Assembly: GCA_963677825.2 (NCBI GenBank)
Contig: CAXXEF010000001.1
Span: 124,001-188,000, forward strand
DNA length: 64,000 bases
Origin: Sporobacter sp963677825
GTDB taxonomy: Bacteria; Bacillota; Clostridia; Oscillospirales; Oscillospiraceae
Direction of reading: 5' to 3'
Part shown: positions 41,734 to 50,910 of the stretch, one piece after another
Numbering within the stretch: the first letter of the stretch is position 1
How the letters are laid out: the number at the start of each line of letters is the position of its first letter
The notes under the pieces: model-generated
Databases searched by the model: none
Seen by the model: only the letters and a program-made list of their open reading frames with translations
Told to the model about the DNA's origin: nothing
Made by a program: the position numbers and the translations under genes

Positions 41734-42591
41734 ATGGAAATACTCATCATATCAGGACTGTCCGGCGCGGGAAAAAGCCGCGTAGCGGCTGTGCTGGAAG
41801 ACATGGACTTTTACTGCGTGGATAATATGCCCGTCGCACTGATGCCGCGTTTTGCCGAGCTGTGCCTGGCCACACGCGGACGATATGAGCGCGTCGCGCT
41901 CGTTACGGACATCCGTGCAATTGAAAACCTCAACGAACTCTTCGTCGCGCTTGACGAGATCCGTGACATGGGCTGTGATCAGCGCATTTTGTTCGTCGAG
42001 GCAACGCTTGAAACGATCGTCAAGCGTTACAAGGAGACGCGGCGGCGGCACCCGCTTGACCCGGACGGCGGTGACTTGGAAAACGCCGTGCACCGCGAGA
42101 TCGAGATCCTCGGCCCGGTGCGCGATCAGGCCGACATCATCATCGATACGACCGATCTCACACTCGGCCGCCTTCAGCGGCGGCTGTACGCGATCTTCAA
42201 TAAAAGTGCCGATGAGCGGCCGCTGAATGTTAATATCATCTCCTTCGGCTACAAATACGGTATTCCGATCGAAGCCGATCTCGTATTTGACGTGCGATTT
42301 TTGCCCAATCCCTACTATGTGCAGGAACTGCGTGATTTGTCCGGCCTGGACGAAGCGGTAAGCTGCTTTGTGTTCAACATCAACCACACGAAAGAGTTTT
42401 ATGCCAAGCTTTCCGACATGATGGACTTTTTACTGCCGCACTACATCGAGGAGGGCAAACATCATCTTGTGGTGTGCATTGGCTGCACCGGCGGACGCCA
42501 TCGCTCCGTCGCCATTGCCAAGACGCTGGGAGATTACCTATCCGATCAGGGGTATCCCGTTATCTGCCACCATCGGGATATCGATAAATAA
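41734..42591 (+). CDS. rapZ: RNase adapter protein RapZ (YvcJ), nucleotide-binding
   Basis: 285 residues. Walker A GLSGAGKSRV (residues 8-17), FYCVDNMPVALMPRF, and C-terminal CIGCTGGRHRSVAIAKTL are family signatures. In Gram-negatives RapZ guides RNase E to the GlmZ RNA and senses GlcN6P; in Firmicutes YvcJ hydrolyses GTP and affects competence, and the RNA role is not shown. It sits next to yvcK as in most Firmicutes. Confidence 0.95.
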   Translation: MEILIISGLSGAGKSRVAAVLEDMDFYCVDNMPVALMPRFAELCLATRGRYERVALVTDIRAIENLNELFVALDEIRDMGCDQRILFVEATLETIVKRYKETRRRHPLDPDGGDLENAVHREIEILGPVRDQADIIIDTTDLTLGRLQRRLYAIFNKSADERPLNVNIISFGYKYGIPIEADLVFDVRFLPNPYYVQELRDLSGLDEAVSCFVFNINHTKEFYAKLSDMMDFLLPHYIEEGKHHLVVCIGCTGGRHRSVAIAKTLGDYLSDQGYPVICHHRDIDK

Positions 42592-42637
42592 CTGCGCCGC
42601 TCTACAGGTGAGCGCGGACGGGAAACGGGGGCGTGAG

Positions 42638-43654
42638 ATGGATTACTATTTTGAGCAGGATACACGCGCGCCGTCTGTTGTCTGCATCGGCGGCGGCACG
42701 GGGCTGTCGACGATGCTGCGCGGGCTCAAGCACCATACGCCGAACATCACCGCCATCGTCGCCGTCACGGACGACGGCGGCGGCTCGGGGACCCTGCGCG
42801 ACGAGCTTGGGATGCCGCCGCCCGGCGACATCCGCAACTGCATCCTCGCGCTGTCGAATACGGAACCGACGATGCAGCAGCTGATGTCCTACCGGTTTAC
42901 GAACGGCAGCCTGACAGGTCAAAGCTTCGGCAACCTGCTACTTGCGGCGATCAACGGCATTTCCGACTCGTTTGACAAGGCTGTTGCGCGCATGGGCGAG
43001 GTTCTGGCAATTACAGGCCGAGTACTGCCTGTCACAAACGCCGATGTGCGCCTGATGGCCGAATTTGAAGACGGCTTCACCGTCTACGGCGAAACGAGGA
43101 TCGTTCAGGCTAAAAGAGAGCGCGGATGCCGTATCAAACGCGTCCAGCTCGTCCCGTCGCCGGTACAGGCGCTCCCGGAGAGCGTACAGGCGATTGACGA
43201 GGCCGATCTGATCTTGCTTGGGCCGGGCAGCTTATACACCAGTATTATCCCAAACCTGCTTGTCGGCGGCATCACCAACGCGATTACGCGCTCCAAAGCG
43301 CCAAAGATATACGTTGCGAATATCATGACCCAGCCCGGCGAAACGGAAGGGTACGCCGTGTCCGATCACATCATGGAGCTGTTTGGACACTCGTCTGATA
43401 AATTGTTCGATGTGTGTTTGGTCAACACTGCCGGCCCGTCGCCGACCATCGTACGCCGGTATGCCGACGAGGGCGCCGACCTGCTGACGTACGACGCATC
43501 TGCCATCGCGCGGCTTGGTGTTGAAGCGGTTTTTGCACCGGTCGCAGACAGCCGCGAGGACAAGGCGCGGCATGATCCGGAGCTGCTGGCCGATCAGATC
43601 ATGCGGATTTTTGAGCAGCGTGCACCGACGAAGCTTTATAACACCAAGCTATAA
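42638..43654 (+). CDS. yvcK: YvcK-family gluconeogenesis/cell-shape factor
   Basis: 338 residues from ATG 42638, with GGGGG upstream. VVCIGGGTGLSTMLRGLK (from about 15), VTDDGGGSGTLRDE and PPPGDIRNCILALS are CofD/YvcK signatures. YvcK binds UDP-GlcNAc and is needed for normal morphology on gluconeogenic carbon in Bacillus; the related CofD enzyme acts in F420 synthesis. The order rapZ-yvcK-whiA supports YvcK. Confidence 0.95.
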   Translation: MDYYFEQDTRAPSVVCIGGGTGLSTMLRGLKHHTPNITAIVAVTDDGGGSGTLRDELGMPPPGDIRNCILALSNTEPTMQQLMSYRFTNGSLTGQSFGNLLLAAINGISDSFDKAVARMGEVLAITGRVLPVTNADVRLMAEFEDGFTVYGETRIVQAKRERGCRIKRVQLVPSPVQALPESVQAIDEADLILLGPGSLYTSIIPNLLVGGITNAITRSKAPKIYVANIMTQPGETEGYAVSDHIMELFGHSSDKLFDVCLVNTAGPSPTIVRRYADEGADLLTYDASAIARLGVEAVFAPVADSREDKARHDPELLADQIMRIFEQRAPTKLYNTKL

Positions 43655-43701
43655 GCCGGTACATAGACACAGCGCCACGGCGGCGACGAGGGGAGGCTGG
43701 C

Positions 43702-44610
43702 ATGTCGTTTTCCAACGAAACTAAAAATGAACTGTGCCGCGAGCCGCTCGCTCGGAGCTGCTGCGCCATCGCGGAGTGTTATGGCCTGCTTCTATACTGC
43801 AATACGTTTTCGACGCGTGAGATCCGAATTATCACGGAGAATCGTGCGTTTGCGGCACGCCTGCCCAAACTGTTCAGCCGCGCGCTTGGATTGACGTTTG
43901 ATGTTATTCCAAAGCCGGGCAGTACGACGGGTAAGCATACACTCAAAATCAGCGATCCGGCGAAGGTCAACGCGGTGTTCGAAGCGTTTGGACTGACCGG
44001 CGGACAGATGCTCGCGCACCATGTCAATCTGAGTGTTCTCGAAGACGACTGCTGCCGGACGAGCTTTTTGCGCGGCGCTTTTCTTGCCGGCGGTTCGGTG
44101 ACCGATCCCGTCAAGCGGTACCATCTCGAACTGGTGACCGACCACTATCATGTCAGCCGAGAGACGTATTCGCTGATGCTCGACATGGGGTTTGAGCCAA
44201 AAGAAGCCACGCGTAAAGGGAATTACGTTAACTACTTTAAGCAAAGCACTCGGATTGAAGACTTTTTGACGACGATTGGCGCGCCAATCTCCGCGATGAC
44301 GCTTATGTCGCAGAAGATCGAGAAGGATATGCGCAATGCCGTCAATCGAAAGGTCAATTGCGATACGGCAAACGTCACCAAAACCGTCGACGCCGCACTG
44401 GTGCAAATTCGGGCGATCGATACGATTAGCAATGGTCTGGGTGTTGACAGGCTGCCGCAAAAGCTGCGCGAGACAGCGCAGATGCGCCTGGATAATCCGG
44501 AGATGAGCCTGAGCGAGCTGGCAGAACTATCACAGCTGACAAAATCGTGCCTCAACCACCGACTGCGAAAACTGGTCGAGATGGCCGAGGGTATAGCGGT
44601 TCAAAAATAA
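43702..44610 (+). CDS. whiA: DNA-binding protein WhiA
   Basis: 302 residues. An N-terminal LAGLIDADG-like domain (about 1-190, with RGAFLAGGSVTDP near 131) is joined to a C-terminal helix-turn-helix with NPEMSLSELAELSQLTKSCLNHRLRKL. WhiA controls sporulation genes in Streptomyces and affects division and chromosome segregation in Bacillus. It closes the operon; GAGGGGAGG precedes the ATG. Confidence 0.96.
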   Translation: MSFSNETKNELCREPLARSCCAIAECYGLLLYCNTFSTREIRIITENRAFAARLPKLFSRALGLTFDVIPKPGSTTGKHTLKISDPAKVNAVFEAFGLTGGQMLAHHVNLSVLEDDCCRTSFLRGAFLAGGSVTDPVKRYHLELVTDHYHVSRETYSLMLDMGFEPKEATRKGNYVNYFKQSTRIEDFLTTIGAPISAMTLMSQKIEKDMRNAVNRKVNCDTANVTKTVDAALVQIRAIDTISNGLGVDRLPQKLRETAQMRLDNPEMSLSELAELSQLTKSCLNHRLRKLVEMAEGIAVQK

Positions 44611-44640
44611 AAAAACAGGCCGAAAGGCCTGTTTTTATTA
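44609..44640. terminator. Bidirectional terminator between whiA and aroQ
   Basis: AAAAACAGGCC (44611-44621) and GGCCTGTTTTT (44626-44636) around GAAA. It ends both the whiA operon and the opposing aro operon. Confidence 0.92.
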
Positions 44641-44653
44641 TGTCTATCGATAT

Positions 44654-45094
44654 TTACGGCTGCTGCTGGAGATAGTCTTTTAAAAATAACATCGCTTCCT
44701 TGTAGCCGTCAAACCCCTTGCCGGCGATGGTTTTAAGGCAAGCGGGGGAAATATATGAGTGGCGCCTGAATTCTTCCCGGCTGGCAATGTCGGACAAATG
44801 CACTTCGACCGTCGGCAGGGCGACGGCTTTGAGCGCGTCAAGAATCGCGACGCTTGTGTGCGTATATGCCGCGGGATTAATGACGATGGCGTCGATACTT
44901 GTAAATGCCCACTGGATGATATCAACAATCGCGCCCTCGCTGTTAGACTGGAACAGTTCCGCTTCCACACCGAGCTCGTCGGCACTTTCGCGTAAAAAGT
45001 CTAGCAGGTCCTTGTAGGTGCGAGCACCATAAATATCCGGTTCACGCAGGCCAAGCAGATTAATATTCGGCCCGTTGATGACAAGAAATCTCAC
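44654..45094 (-). CDS. aroQ: Type II 3-dehydroquinate dehydratase
   Basis: 146 residues. FLVINGPNINLLGLREPDIYG is the canonical N-terminus with the active-site Tyr, followed by QSNSEGAIVDIIQWA, INPAAYTHTSVAI and VHLSDIASREEFRRHSYIS. AroQ dehydrates 3-dehydroquinate in the shikimate pathway. The GTG start overlaps the aroE/K stop (GTGA). Last gene of the operon. Confidence 0.96.
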   Translation of the reverse strand: MRFLVINGPNINLLGLREPDIYGARTYKDLLDFLRESADELGVEAELFQSNSEGAIVDIIQWAFTSIDAIVINPAAYTHTSVAILDALKAVALPTVEVHLSDIASREEFRRHSYISPACLKTIAGKGFDGYKEAMLFLKDYLQQQP

Positions 45095-46332
45095 AGCTTC
45101 AGCTCCTTTTGTATCAGCGCGACTGTTTCGTCAACGCCGCAAACGCGCACGGTTACGTCGCTCCAGCTATTATATAGGGGCAATCGCGCGGCGGCAAGTG
45201 CAGCGACGCCGGATTTCTGTGACAGCGGCCGGCCGCTCGTCGGCAGTGCCGCTGTATCACGTTCCAGATAGACGCAGGTGCTGTTTTGCCGGATCAGCCG
45301 TCGGTTTTCCGGCTGCGTGACGATTCCGCCGCCCGTCGCGATGACGCAGCCGCTTTTTTTTGCGACATCCGCAAGCGCTTGTGTCTCGAGACGGCGGAAT
45401 GCCGGCTCGCCGTCATCGGCAAGAATCTGAGGGATACTTTTTCCGGCTTTTTCAACGATGAGCGTATCCGTATCGAAAAATGGGCGCCCCAGCTGTAGCG
45501 CCAGTGCCGCGCCTGTCGTCGACTTACCGCTGCCGGGCATACCGATCAGTACGATGTTCTTCGTGTCGCGCTCAATGACGGCGGTAATGCCCGCTATGAC
45601 ATCGTCGCTGATCGTCGCATTTGTAAACAGTTCGGCGGCACGCTTGGCCTGCGCGACAAGCATCCCCAGCCCGTTAACGGATGCAATCCCGTGGTCCGCC
45701 GCGTCCAGCAGCAGCGACGTTTTGGCGGGATTGTACACGATGTCAATGACGGCTTGGCAGTCGCTAAAAACAGATAAGTCGATCGGGGAGACACCGACGT
45801 TTGGATACATACCGACAGGCGTTGTATTAACGATAATCTGCGCGTCGGCATGACGGCTGAGGTTTTCGTAATTGTCCGGTCCCGAGCGCGAAATGGTCAC
45901 AATCGGATCGGCCGAGCGGCTTTCCAGCACGGCGCGGACCGTTACAGACGCGCCGCCGCTGCCGAGGACGAGCGTTTTCCGACCGGATATATCGGTGCCG
46001 AGCGTATTAAGCAAATACGAAAAGCCGTCAAAGTCGGTGTTGTCGCCGTAGAGTGATCCGTCGGATCGCCGTACGATCGTATTAACGCTGCCGAGGGTAC
46101 GCGCCGCGTCCGACAAGGCATCGCAAAACGGCAGCACGGTCTTCTTATACGGAATCGTGACGTTTAGTCCGTCGAAATTGCCGCTTTGCAGAAACCCGGC
46201 GACATCGTCGGGCGCTTTTTCGTACAGCAGATACTCGTAGTCACCGAGCATCGCGTGAATTTGCGGTGAAAAGCTGTGCGAGAGCTTTTCACCAAGCAGG
46301 CCGAAATGTTTTCCACTGACTGCCTGCGCCAT
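45091..46332 (-). CDS. Bifunctional shikimate dehydrogenase / shikimate kinase (AroE-AroK fusion)
   Basis: 413 residues from ATG 46332, with GGAAGTGG upstream. The AroE half (about 1-255) has GEKLSHSFSPQIHAML, NVTIPYKKTVLPFCD with the catalytic Lys, NTDFDGF and the NADP loop LGSGGASVT. The AroK half (about 258-413) has Walker A GMPGSGKST (264-272, Lys270), FFDTDTLIVEKAGKSI and the ATGGGIVT substrate loop. The fusion performs two consecutive steps (dehydroshikimate to shikimate to shikimate 3-phosphate). The two halves are joined by a very short linker. It lies one base after pheA. Confidence 0.94.
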   Translation of the reverse strand: MAQAVSGKHFGLLGEKLSHSFSPQIHAMLGDYEYLLYEKAPDDVAGFLQSGNFDGLNVTIPYKKTVLPFCDALSDAARTLGSVNTIVRRSDGSLYGDNTDFDGFSYLLNTLGTDISGRKTLVLGSGGASVTVRAVLESRSADPIVTISRSGPDNYENLSRHADAQIIVNTTPVGMYPNVGVSPIDLSVFSDCQAVIDIVYNPAKTSLLLDAADHGIASVNGLGMLVAQAKRAAELFTNATISDDVIAGITAVIERDTKNIVLIGMPGSGKSTTGAALALQLGRPFFDTDTLIVEKAGKSIPQILADDGEPAFRRLETQALADVAKKSGCVIATGGGIVTQPENRRLIRQNSTCVYLERDTAALPTSGRPLSQKSGVAALAAARLPLYNSWSDVTVRVCGVDETVALIQKELKL

Positions 46333-46333
46333 T

Positions 46334-47476
46334 TTACACCACTTCCAAGTAGCTGCCGAGGTATTTGAATTCTTCACATACGGTATCCAGCTCGCTCATC
46401 AGTTCGGCAAATTGCGGTGAGTAGACGGGCGTATCGAGATCAAAATAGAACATGAACTCAAAATCGCGGTCGGGGATTGGTCGGCTTTCGAGTTTGATGA
46501 GGTTGATGCCCAGCGCGTTGAAACGTCCGAGAATGCGGTACAGGGAGCCGGGGTGATGCGGTACGACGAGCATTACGCTGGTCTTGTCTGCGCCGGGATA
46601 GATCTCAAGCTTTTTCGAGATGGTGATGAAGCGCGTATAGTTGTTGCCCTTATCCTGCACCGACTCTGCCAGACACTCAAGCCCGTACAGCTCTGCGCAG
46701 TAGCGCGACGAGAGCGCGGCGACGTCTGTACGGCCGGATTCGGCGACCATCTTGGCGGCCAGGGCGGTGTTTTCCACCGGTGTAACCTTGACGCCTTTGA
46801 GCGATTTGAGGTACCCGGCACACTGGTTGAGGCCTTGTTCGTGTGAAAAAACCTCTTTAATGTCCGCGAGCTTCGTGCCGCTCTTGACGAGCAGGCTGTG
46901 GTCAATCTTCAGGCGCGTGCTGCGCACAATGTAGAAATGATATTTCATCATCAGGTCGTAGATCATGTTGATCGAACCGGCGGTGCTGTTTTCGAGCGGC
47001 AGCACACCGTAGCGGCATAAGCCGGAATCGATGGCGGCAAAGACGCTGTCGAACGTGCCGCAGAACATGATGTTCGGCATGTTGAACAGCTTTTGACACG
47101 CCAGCTGAGAGTATGCGCCCTCGACGCCCTGACACGCCACAACCGGATTTTGCGGAAAGAGCTTATCCGTCTCGTCGATGGCGCGCGTGATCTCCGAAAC
47201 GAGCGGCGACGTCGGGTACAGCATCTTTTCCTGATACGTGCGGCTGAGGTCGAACAGCAGCGCGTAAAGAGCCGTCGCATACGTGCGAAGCTGCTCCGGT
47301 GTTTTCCCGTCGATATCATTAAGTTTCTGCCGCTCACGTGCGGGGTCATAAACCGTCAGATTGTTGTCGCTTTTATACTGCGCGATCTGAACCGCGACCT
47401 CCATGCGCTCAATGAACGCTTTTAAGAGTGCCTCGTCGGCCGTGTCGATCAGTTCGCGCAAATTTGATATATCCAT
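46334..47476 (-). CDS. pheA: Chorismate mutase / prephenate dehydratase (P-protein) with ACT domain
   Basis: 380 residues from ATG 47476, whose first base is the last of the aroC stop (TAATG). The AroQ-type chorismate mutase occupies about 1-85, the prephenate dehydratase about 108-285 with GVEGAYSQLA and the catalytic NNYTRFITI, and the ACT domain about 300-375 with PGSLYRIL and ESRP, the phenylalanine feedback site. It converts chorismate to phenylpyruvate. Confidence 0.95.
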   Translation of the reverse strand: MDISNLRELIDTADEALLKAFIERMEVAVQIAQYKSDNNLTVYDPARERQKLNDIDGKTPEQLRTYATALYALLFDLSRTYQEKMLYPTSPLVSEITRAIDETDKLFPQNPVVACQGVEGAYSQLACQKLFNMPNIMFCGTFDSVFAAIDSGLCRYGVLPLENSTAGSINMIYDLMMKYHFYIVRSTRLKIDHSLLVKSGTKLADIKEVFSHEQGLNQCAGYLKSLKGVKVTPVENTALAAKMVAESGRTDVAALSSRYCAELYGLECLAESVQDKGNNYTRFITISKKLEIYPGADKTSVMLVVPHHPGSLYRILGRFNALGINLIKLESRPIPDRDFEFMFYFDLDTPVYSPQFAELMSELDTVCEEFKYLGSYLEVV

Positions 47477-48579
47477 TACAGTGTTCCTCCCATATAGTTG
47501 CCGTCGTCCAGTAGTGCGTCGAGTATCGCGAGCGCGGCGGCCGCCTCGATGACGGGTACGGCGCGCGGTACGATGCACGGATCGTGGCGTCCGGTAATCG
47601 TCAGTTTTGTGTTTTCGTTTCGGGACAGGCTGATGCTTTGCTGTTCAAGCCCGATCGAGGGCGTCGGCTTGATTGCCACGCGGAAAACGACGGGCATGCC
47701 GGACGTGATGCCGCCAAGAATGCCGCCGTGGTTGTTTGTGCGCGTTTTTACTGTTTTGTCGTCCATGTAAAACGCGTCGTTATGCTCGGAGCCGCGCATC
47801 GTCGCCGATGAAAAGCCGCAACCGAACTCGACGCCCTTGACAGCCGGTACGCCGAATACGATCGACGCGATGCGGTTTTCCATCCCGTCAAACATCGGAT
47901 CGCCGAGACCGGCAGGCAGTCCGACGGCTGCGCATTCGATGATGCCGCCGACAGAGTCGCTGTCCTGGCGTGCCGTTTCGATAGCGGCGAGCATCCGCTC
48001 ACCTGCGTCGGCGTCCAGAACGGGGAAGGGGGCGGCGGCAAGCAAATCAAACTCGCGTTTACCGACCGAAACGGCGTCGAAAGGCGTGTCTTTTTCCGTG
48101 CCGACGGCAGCAATATGCGCGCCGATATGAATACCGCGCTCGGCTAGAATTTGCAGACAGATGCCGCCGGCGATGCACAGTGGCGCTGTCAGCCGTCCGG
48201 AAAAATGGCCGCCGCCGGATACGTCGTTAAAGCCGCCATATTTAACGTGAGCGGTAAAGTCGGCATGGGCAGGACGGGGCACGTCCCGCACGGCGTCGTA
48301 ATCGCCGGAGCGTGTGTCGGTGTTGCGGATGACGGCCGCGAGCGGCGCGCCGCACGTTTTACCGCCAGACAGGCCCGATAAAATTTCGGGGATGTCCTTT
48401 TCGCGCCGCGACGTCGTATGCTTGCCCTGACCGGGCGCGCGCCGCGCCATAAAAGCGCCGAGCGCGTCAAGGTCAATGCGCGCGCCGGGCGGCAGACCGT
48501 CGATGACGACGCCGATACCGGCCGAGTGCGACTGGCCGAAAATCGATATTTTTACGGTGTGTCCAATACTAGACGACAT
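47476..48579 (-). CDS. aroC: Chorismate synthase
   Basis: 367 residues. GQSHSAGIGVVIDGLPPG at the N-terminus, GHFSGRLTAPLCIAGG, GGILGGITSGMPVVFRVAIKPTPS (cut as two motifs) and the C-terminal RHDPCIVPRAVPV are family signatures. AroC removes phosphate from EPSP with reduced FMN. AAAGGAGGAAAG precedes the ATG, which overlaps the aroA stop (TGATG). Confidence 0.97.
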   Translation of the reverse strand: MSSSIGHTVKISIFGQSHSAGIGVVIDGLPPGARIDLDALGAFMARRAPGQGKHTTSRREKDIPEILSGLSGGKTCGAPLAAVIRNTDTRSGDYDAVRDVPRPAHADFTAHVKYGGFNDVSGGGHFSGRLTAPLCIAGGICLQILAERGIHIGAHIAAVGTEKDTPFDAVSVGKREFDLLAAAPFPVLDADAGERMLAAIETARQDSDSVGGIIECAAVGLPAGLGDPMFDGMENRIASIVFGVPAVKGVEFGCGFSSATMRGSEHNDAFYMDDKTVKTRTNNHGGILGGITSGMPVVFRVAIKPTPSIGLEQQSISLSRNENTKLTITGRHDPCIVPRAVPVIEAAAALAILDALLDDGNYMGGTL

Positions 48580-49847
48580 CAGCTTTCCTCCTTTACAGAC
48601 CCGCCAAGCGCCTTGTAGTCCGTCCAGAAGCCGGGATAGGACTTCGCGACGGCTTCGGCGCCGTCAACAGTCACCGGCGCGCTGCACGCACACGCGGCGA
48701 CGGCGGCGGACATGGCGATGCGGTGGTCACCGTGTGCGCTGACGAGGCCGCCGGCCAGGTGCGGCTTACCGTTGATGACGAGCCCGTCCGATGTTTCCTG
48801 TACGTCCGCGCCGAGCGCGCTCAGCGTCTCAGACACGGTTTTAAGCCGGTCGCTTTCCTTAATGCGCAGGCGTCCGGCATTGTAAATGGTCGTTTGACCG
48901 TCGGCCACGGCGGCCACGGCGGCCAGTACCGGGACGAGATCCGGCGTGTCACCGGCGTCGTATTCAATGCCGTGCAGCTCGGTACGCGAGACGGTCACGT
49001 TGTCGGCTTCGACATTGACAACGGCGCCGAAGCGCTCCAGCGCAGACAGCACGGCACGGTCGCCCTGTATCGAGCCGCGGTTGAGGTTTGTGACGGTCAC
49101 CGGCTCGCGTGACAGCGCGCCGGCACACAGCCAGAAGGCCGCGTTCGACCAGTCGCCCTCTACGGTGAGGGTTTCCGGTGCCGTCAGTGTCTGTTGGCCG
49201 GGGACGGAATAGTTGCCGGCGGCGTCTCGGATTTTGACACCGAAACGCGTGAGCACGTCACGCGTCATATCAACGTACGGCTTGGATTCAAGACGCCCAG
49301 ACACCTTGATAAGACTGTCGCCGGCGAGAAGCGGCAGCGCCAGCAGCAGACCGCTGATGTACTGCGAGGAAATATCACCCGGGATCGAATAAGTACCGGC
49401 CTGGAGCTGTCCGCTCATATACAGCGGTGAGTGGCCCGGCGCCGTCATAGCACAGCCGTGGCTGGTAAGTTCCTCGTAAAGCGGCGACAGCGGACGCTCG
49501 GGCAGGCGGCCGCTCATGATGAAGGTGGCGTCGGTGCCGAGCGCGGCAGTGACGGGCAGCATAAATCGCAGCGTCGAGCCGCTCTCGCCGCAGTCGAGCG
49601 TGCGCGCGCCTTGAACGGGACGCTCGATTGGCACGACAGTAAAGACGCCGTTTTCGTATGTGATTTGTGCGCCGAGCGCCGTGAGGCAGCGAACCGTCGC
49701 GTTGATATCGTCCGACGTTTCCGCGCAGACAACGCGCGACGAGCCTGACGAGAGTGCCGCGGCAATTAAGCAGCGATGCGCCATCGACTTTGACGCGATC
49801 GCGGCGACGGAGCCGCCGAGTGCCGGTTTAGTGATCGTCAGCTTCAT
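48579..49847 (-). CDS. aroA: 3-phosphoshikimate 1-carboxyvinyltransferase (EPSP synthase)
   Basis: 422 residues from ATG 49847, after AAGGTGG. SKSMAHRCLIAAAL, CGESGSTLRFMLPVTAALG and GRLRIKESDRLKTVSETL are EPSP synthase motifs. The LDCGESGSTLRF segment is the PEP/glyphosate loop; ESGST (not the AGNAxT of the common class I enzymes) resembles class II, less glyphosate-sensitive enzymes (inference). Its start overlaps the end of aroB by 20 bases. Confidence 0.96.
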   Translation of the reverse strand: MKLTITKPALGGSVAAIASKSMAHRCLIAAALSSGSSRVVCAETSDDINATVRCLTALGAQITYENGVFTVVPIERPVQGARTLDCGESGSTLRFMLPVTAALGTDATFIMSGRLPERPLSPLYEELTSHGCAMTAPGHSPLYMSGQLQAGTYSIPGDISSQYISGLLLALPLLAGDSLIKVSGRLESKPYVDMTRDVLTRFGVKIRDAAGNYSVPGQQTLTAPETLTVEGDWSNAAFWLCAGALSREPVTVTNLNRGSIQGDRAVLSALERFGAVVNVEADNVTVSRTELHGIEYDAGDTPDLVPVLAAVAAVADGQTTIYNAGRLRIKESDRLKTVSETLSALGADVQETSDGLVINGKPHLAGGLVSAHGDHRIAMSAAVAACACSAPVTVDGAEAVAKSYPGFWTDYKALGGSVKEES

Positions 49848-50910
49848 GTTTGATACCACCTTGAAGCCCGAGCGAGATGAAACGCTCAAGCTGATTAGTC
49901 GGGGTTTGCTGCAACACGCACGTGCCGATGGCCTGCGGCAGCACAAGCGTGATCGTGTCGCCGGTGCGCTTTTTATCGTGCAGCGCTTCTGCGGCCAGCT
50001 CGGCGGGGGAGAAGGCTGATGTCGTCGGCAGGCCGAGCGACGCGATCAGCGCGACGAGATCGAGCGCCGTCTTCTCACCGCAGATGCCCATCTTAACAGC
50101 CGCGTGCGCCGTGATCGCCATTCCGGCAGCGACGGCGTGGCCGTGCAAAATCGTATAGCCGCTGCGCGCCTCGATGGCGTGCCCGACCGTATGTCCGAAG
50201 TTCAGGAGCTTACGCGGTCCGGCTTCCTTTTCGTCGATGGTCACGACGTCACGCTTGACGGTAACGCACCGCGCGATGATTTCTTCAAGCTGCGGACGGA
50301 TCGGCTTTTGGAGCAGGCTGAACAGTTCCGTGTCCGCGATGACGGCATATTTGATGACCTCGGCGAGCCCGTCGCGGAAGGTTTCGTCTGTCAGCGTGTC
50401 CATCAGTGACGTATCGCATATAACAAGGTCGGGCTGATAAAACGTACCGGCGAGGTTTTTACCGGCGTCGAGATCGATTGCCGTTTTGCCGCCGACGGAT
50501 GAATCAACAGCGGCCAGCACGGTTGTTGGAATTTGTACAAGCCGGATGCCGCGTAAATAGGTTGAGGCGGCGAAGCCTGCCAGATCACCGACGACGCCGC
50601 CGCCAAGCGCGACGATTGTGTCGGAGCGTGTGAGCTGGTTGTCAGCCAGAAAATTCAGAAGCCTGATATACGTATCGGCATTTTTATGCCGCTCGCCGTG
50701 CTCAAAAACGAACTTGACTGTCTTAAAACCGGCGACGGACAGTACGCCGAGCAGGCGGCTGGCGTACAGTGTGTCGACCACGTCGTCGGTCACGACGGCC
50801 ACCGTACCGCTTTTAGCCAGACCCATCAAAAGCCGGCCGGCTTCATCCAGCAGGCCCGCGCCGATTTGTACGTCATACGTTTTTGAGACTTCGACCGTGA
50901 TTGTTTTCAT
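49828..50910 (-). CDS. aroB: 3-dehydroquinate synthase
   Basis: 360 residues. FEHGERHKNADTYIRLLNFL, ALGGGVVGDLAGFAASTYLRG, TTVLAAVDSSVGGKTAID and LNFGHTVGHAIE contain the NAD- and Zn-binding residues. AroB cyclises DAHP to 3-dehydroquinate. It overlaps tyrA by 4 bases. Confidence 0.96.
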   Translation of the reverse strand: MKTITVEVSKTYDVQIGAGLLDEAGRLLMGLAKSGTVAVVTDDVVDTLYASRLLGVLSVAGFKTVKFVFEHGERHKNADTYIRLLNFLADNQLTRSDTIVALGGGVVGDLAGFAASTYLRGIRLVQIPTTVLAAVDSSVGGKTAIDLDAGKNLAGTFYQPDLVICDTSLMDTLTDETFRDGLAEVIKYAVIADTELFSLLQKPIRPQLEEIIARCVTVKRDVVTIDEKEAGPRKLLNFGHTVGHAIEARSGYTILHGHAVAAGMAITAHAAVKMGICGEKTALDLVALIASLGLPTTSAFSPAELAAEALHDKKRTGDTITLVLPQAIGTCVLQQTPTNQLERFISLGLQGGIKHEADDH

